A DNA stretch of 49,341 nt from IMG/VR virus record IMGVR_UViG_3300010885_059862, positions 1 to 49,341 of that record, one strand, 5' to 3'. This document shows positions 48,084-49,341 of the stretch, one piece after another. The notes under the pieces were generated by a model. The model saw only the letters and a program-made list of their open reading frames with translations. It was not told the origin of the DNA and did not search any database. Every line of letters starts with the position of its first letter. The stretch's first letter is position 1. The translations under genes were made by a program, and so were the position numbers. The DNA comes from a virus.

Positions 48084-48440
48084 TCAAAGAGCAATTTCAA
48101 TAACCTTCTTCTTAAGATCTTCTAACTGCTCAAGATTATATTGTCCATGTTGATCCCATTCTAGATCACCATAATGCTCTATATAAAGATCAATCTCTTC
48201 CAGGATTCCTTTCTTAAAGACATCATTAATAAGATACTCTTCAGCCTCTAACTGAGTCTTAAACTCTGCTTCTCTATCACCCATAATATAACCTATATGT
48301 TCTACTTCAAACTCAACAAGGTCTCCATACATATAATGAGTACTGATCCTAAAATGACAATCTCTGTCCTTATGATGATCTCCACCAATAAGACTATACC
48401 AAATTTTATTCAGCTCAATTATTTTTTCATGATTTGTCAT
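48084..48440 (-). CDS. hypothetical protein, 118 aa
   Basis: ATG at 48440 (MTNHEKIIELNKIW); an in-frame ATG three codons earlier is possible. Acidic and helical, rich in Glu, His and Tyr (HYGDLEWDQHGQYNLEQLED). No motif known. Overlaps the upstream gene by 14 bases. Confidence 0.65.
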   Translation of the reverse strand: MTNHEKIIELNKIWYSLIGGDHHKDRDCHFRISTHYMYGDLVEFEVEHIGYIMGDREAEFKTQLEAEEYLINDVFKKGILEEIDLYIEHYGDLEWDQHGQYNLEQLEDLKKKVIEIAL

Positions 48441-48660
48441 AATCTTCATAAGGATATTCTGCTTCTAATACTGAATCTACATCGATGTCCATATCAATTT
48501 TAATAGGTTCTCCTACTATATGATTATTTTCATCAACTGCTCTTATAATAATAAATCTAGGATTAGTCATAGACTTTTGAACCATACCTGCACCAACAAT
48601 ATGTATCGCATCATTACCTATACCACCATCTGAATCATACTCAACTCTTACTGCTTTCAT
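48427..48660 (-). CDS. hypothetical protein, 77 aa
   Basis: Starts at the ATG at 48660, one base after the stop of the previous gene. Small acidic protein with VRVEYDSDGGIGNDAIHIVG and RFIIIRAVDENNHIVGEPIK; looks like a beta sandwich. Function unknown. Confidence 0.65.
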   Translation of the reverse strand: MKAVRVEYDSDGGIGNDAIHIVGAGMVQKSMTNPRFIIIRAVDENNHIVGEPIKIDMDIDVDSVLEAEYPYEDYDKS

Positions 48661-48661
48661 A

Positions 48662-48934
48662 TTAGTATCCCATATCAAGCTCTTGAGCCTGTTTTGTTAA
48701 TTCATTTAATGACCCAGCCCTTTCTTCTTTCCATATAAGGTTTAATATATGGTCCTGAAAAGTTGTATAGTCATATGCATAGATCTCCCATTCATCAAAA
48801 CCTGCATCCTGAACTGTCTTACCTCTCATATAATTCTCCCACAAAGGGATTAACTCTTCAGGTAAAGCCTTTAGAATATCCTTTTCAAAGATACATCCAT
48901 TTTCATTGGCTCTAAGATTAGGTGCTTGTTTCAT
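48662..48934 (-). CDS. hypothetical protein, 90 aa
   Basis: Soluble acidic protein with two Trp-containing segments (LIPLWENYMRGKTVQDAGFD, DHILNLIWKEERAG). No family recognised. First of a run of three closely packed leftward genes behind a sigma70-like promoter. Confidence 0.65.
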   Translation of the reverse strand: MKQAPNLRANENGCIFEKDILKALPEELIPLWENYMRGKTVQDAGFDEWEIYAYDYTTFQDHILNLIWKEERAGSLNELTKQAQELDMGY

Positions 48935-48940
48935 GTCTTT

Positions 48941-48968
48941 ATTCTATATTAAGAGAAAGCTAGGTCAA
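48941..48968 (-). promoter_or_regulatory. sigma70-like promoter
   Basis: TTGACC (48963-48968), 16-base spacer, TAGAAT (48941-48946), six bases before the ATG at 48934. The -35 overlaps the stop codon of the phosphoesterase gene. Confidence 0.6.
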
Positions 48969-49341
48969 GAGTTTTGTATCTCAAGACCTAGCTGACTATA
49001 GAACTTCTTCCTCAGATCATTCCACTCAATAGGTGTATAATCAATCTGCTCAGCTGAGATACAGAAGTAACGAGGGTCTGGTACTCTAAAGCCATCATGC
49101 TCCTTCATAACTGTTCTCTGATGAATATGTCCATGAATGTTACCTTTGAATCTTCCTAGACAATCTGGATGAATAGGAATGTGTGTAATACAAAAGTTAT
49201 CAAGAACATGAAATGCTCTAATGTCATAGAAGTATGGTAGATAGACTTTAAGCTCTCCGATATCATGGTTACCCTTAATAAGAACCTTCTTACCATTTAG
49301 TCTCTCCATAATATGAATCTGCTTCTTAGCCTTCATAACCA
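48965..49341 (-). CDS. metallophosphoesterase, partial (5' end outside the window)
   Basis: The frame is open to the edge of the window. What is seen is the C-terminal part of a calcineurin-like phosphoesterase: LIKGNHD, ITHIPIHPD and GNIHGHIH. The N-terminal DxH and GD blocks expected before it must lie beyond 49341, so the Met codon at 49336 is probably internal. Phage enzymes of this type often act as small phosphodiesterases; the substrate is unknown. Confidence 0.75.
   Translation of the reverse strand, partial: VMKAKKQIHIMERLNGKKVLIKGNHDIGELKVYLPYFYDIRAFHVLDNFCITHIPIHPDCLGRFKGNIHGHIHQRTVMKEHDGFRVPDPRYFCISAEQIDYTPIEWNDLRKKFYSQLGLEIQNS

Noticed and set aside
1-49341. Integrase, insertion sequence or attachment site
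   Set aside because: No recombinase or transposase motif and no terminal inverted repeats were seen; the tRNAs are phage genes with no duplicated 3' ends.

Overview
The window is a strongly AT-rich, gene-dense piece of a tailed bacteriophage genome with a contractile, T4-like tail. Evidence for this is a tail sheath, tail tube, tape measure, tube initiator, gp53-like wedge, hub/lysozyme and spike set, a two-domain terminase large subunit, PhoH, class I ribonucleotide reductase, ten tRNA genes and a lysis cassette. The host is probably Gram-negative: the lysis cassette holds a protein with a lipobox and a C-terminal membrane anchor, as in unimolecular spanins. I cannot name the host. Most genes lack a Shine-Dalgarno sequence, and promoter-like boxes lie only a few bases before many start codons.

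Layout. 0-1.5 kb: three rightward genes of unknown function. 1.5-22.4 kb: mainly leftward virion genes. Read in transcription order they are sheath, tube, a second tube-like protein, two related chaperone-position proteins, tape measure, tube initiator, gp53-like wedge, terminase, another tube-fold protein, hub, a zinc protein, an unknown baseplate-cluster protein, two tandem OB-fold hub proteins with different muralytic domains, and the spike. A rightward dNMP kinase and one small unknown gene interrupt this block. 22.5-25.3 kb: rightward accessory genes including phoH and zinc-ribbon proteins. 25.3-29.1 kb: leftward gp14-like neck protein, an acidic core-like protein after a bidirectional terminator, and a coupled AAA+ ATPase/PD-(D/E)XK nuclease pair. 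29.2-32.6 kb: rightward HExxH protein, nrdB, nrdA and a four-cysteine protein. 32.6-41 kb: leftward nucleotide metabolism genes (dCMP deaminase, hypoxanthine phosphoribosyltransferase, a short adenylosuccinate synthetase), HNH proteins, a HAD fusion protein, Hsp20 and all tRNAs. 41-44.4 kb: small membrane and lysis genes. 44.4-49.3 kb: an APS-kinase operon behind a good sigma70-like promoter, two metallophosphoesterases (one cut by the window edge) and several small unknown genes.

How the parts fit. The nucleotide genes form a coherent supply line: ribonucleotide reduction, dCMP deamination, dNMP phosphorylation, and purine salvage from hypoxanthine through IMP to adenylosuccinate. The tRNAs mostly read A/U-ending codons, matching the base composition. 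Scattered small proteins share a short N-terminal peptide ending in a (L/I)xE-like site, which resembles the capsid-targeting peptides of T4 internal proteins. They may be co-packaged in the head.

Most interesting observations: the putative capsid-targeting peptide family; the duplicated hub gene with different lytic domains inserted into the same split OB fold; promoter boxes so close to start codons that many transcripts would be nearly leaderless; a short PurA/PurZ-type enzyme beside a hypoxanthine phosphoribosyltransferase; a HAD phosphatase domain inserted into a known T4-like protein family; and tRNAs with odd T-loops or an ACU anticodon. All functional calls come from reading motifs by eye; no database search was run.
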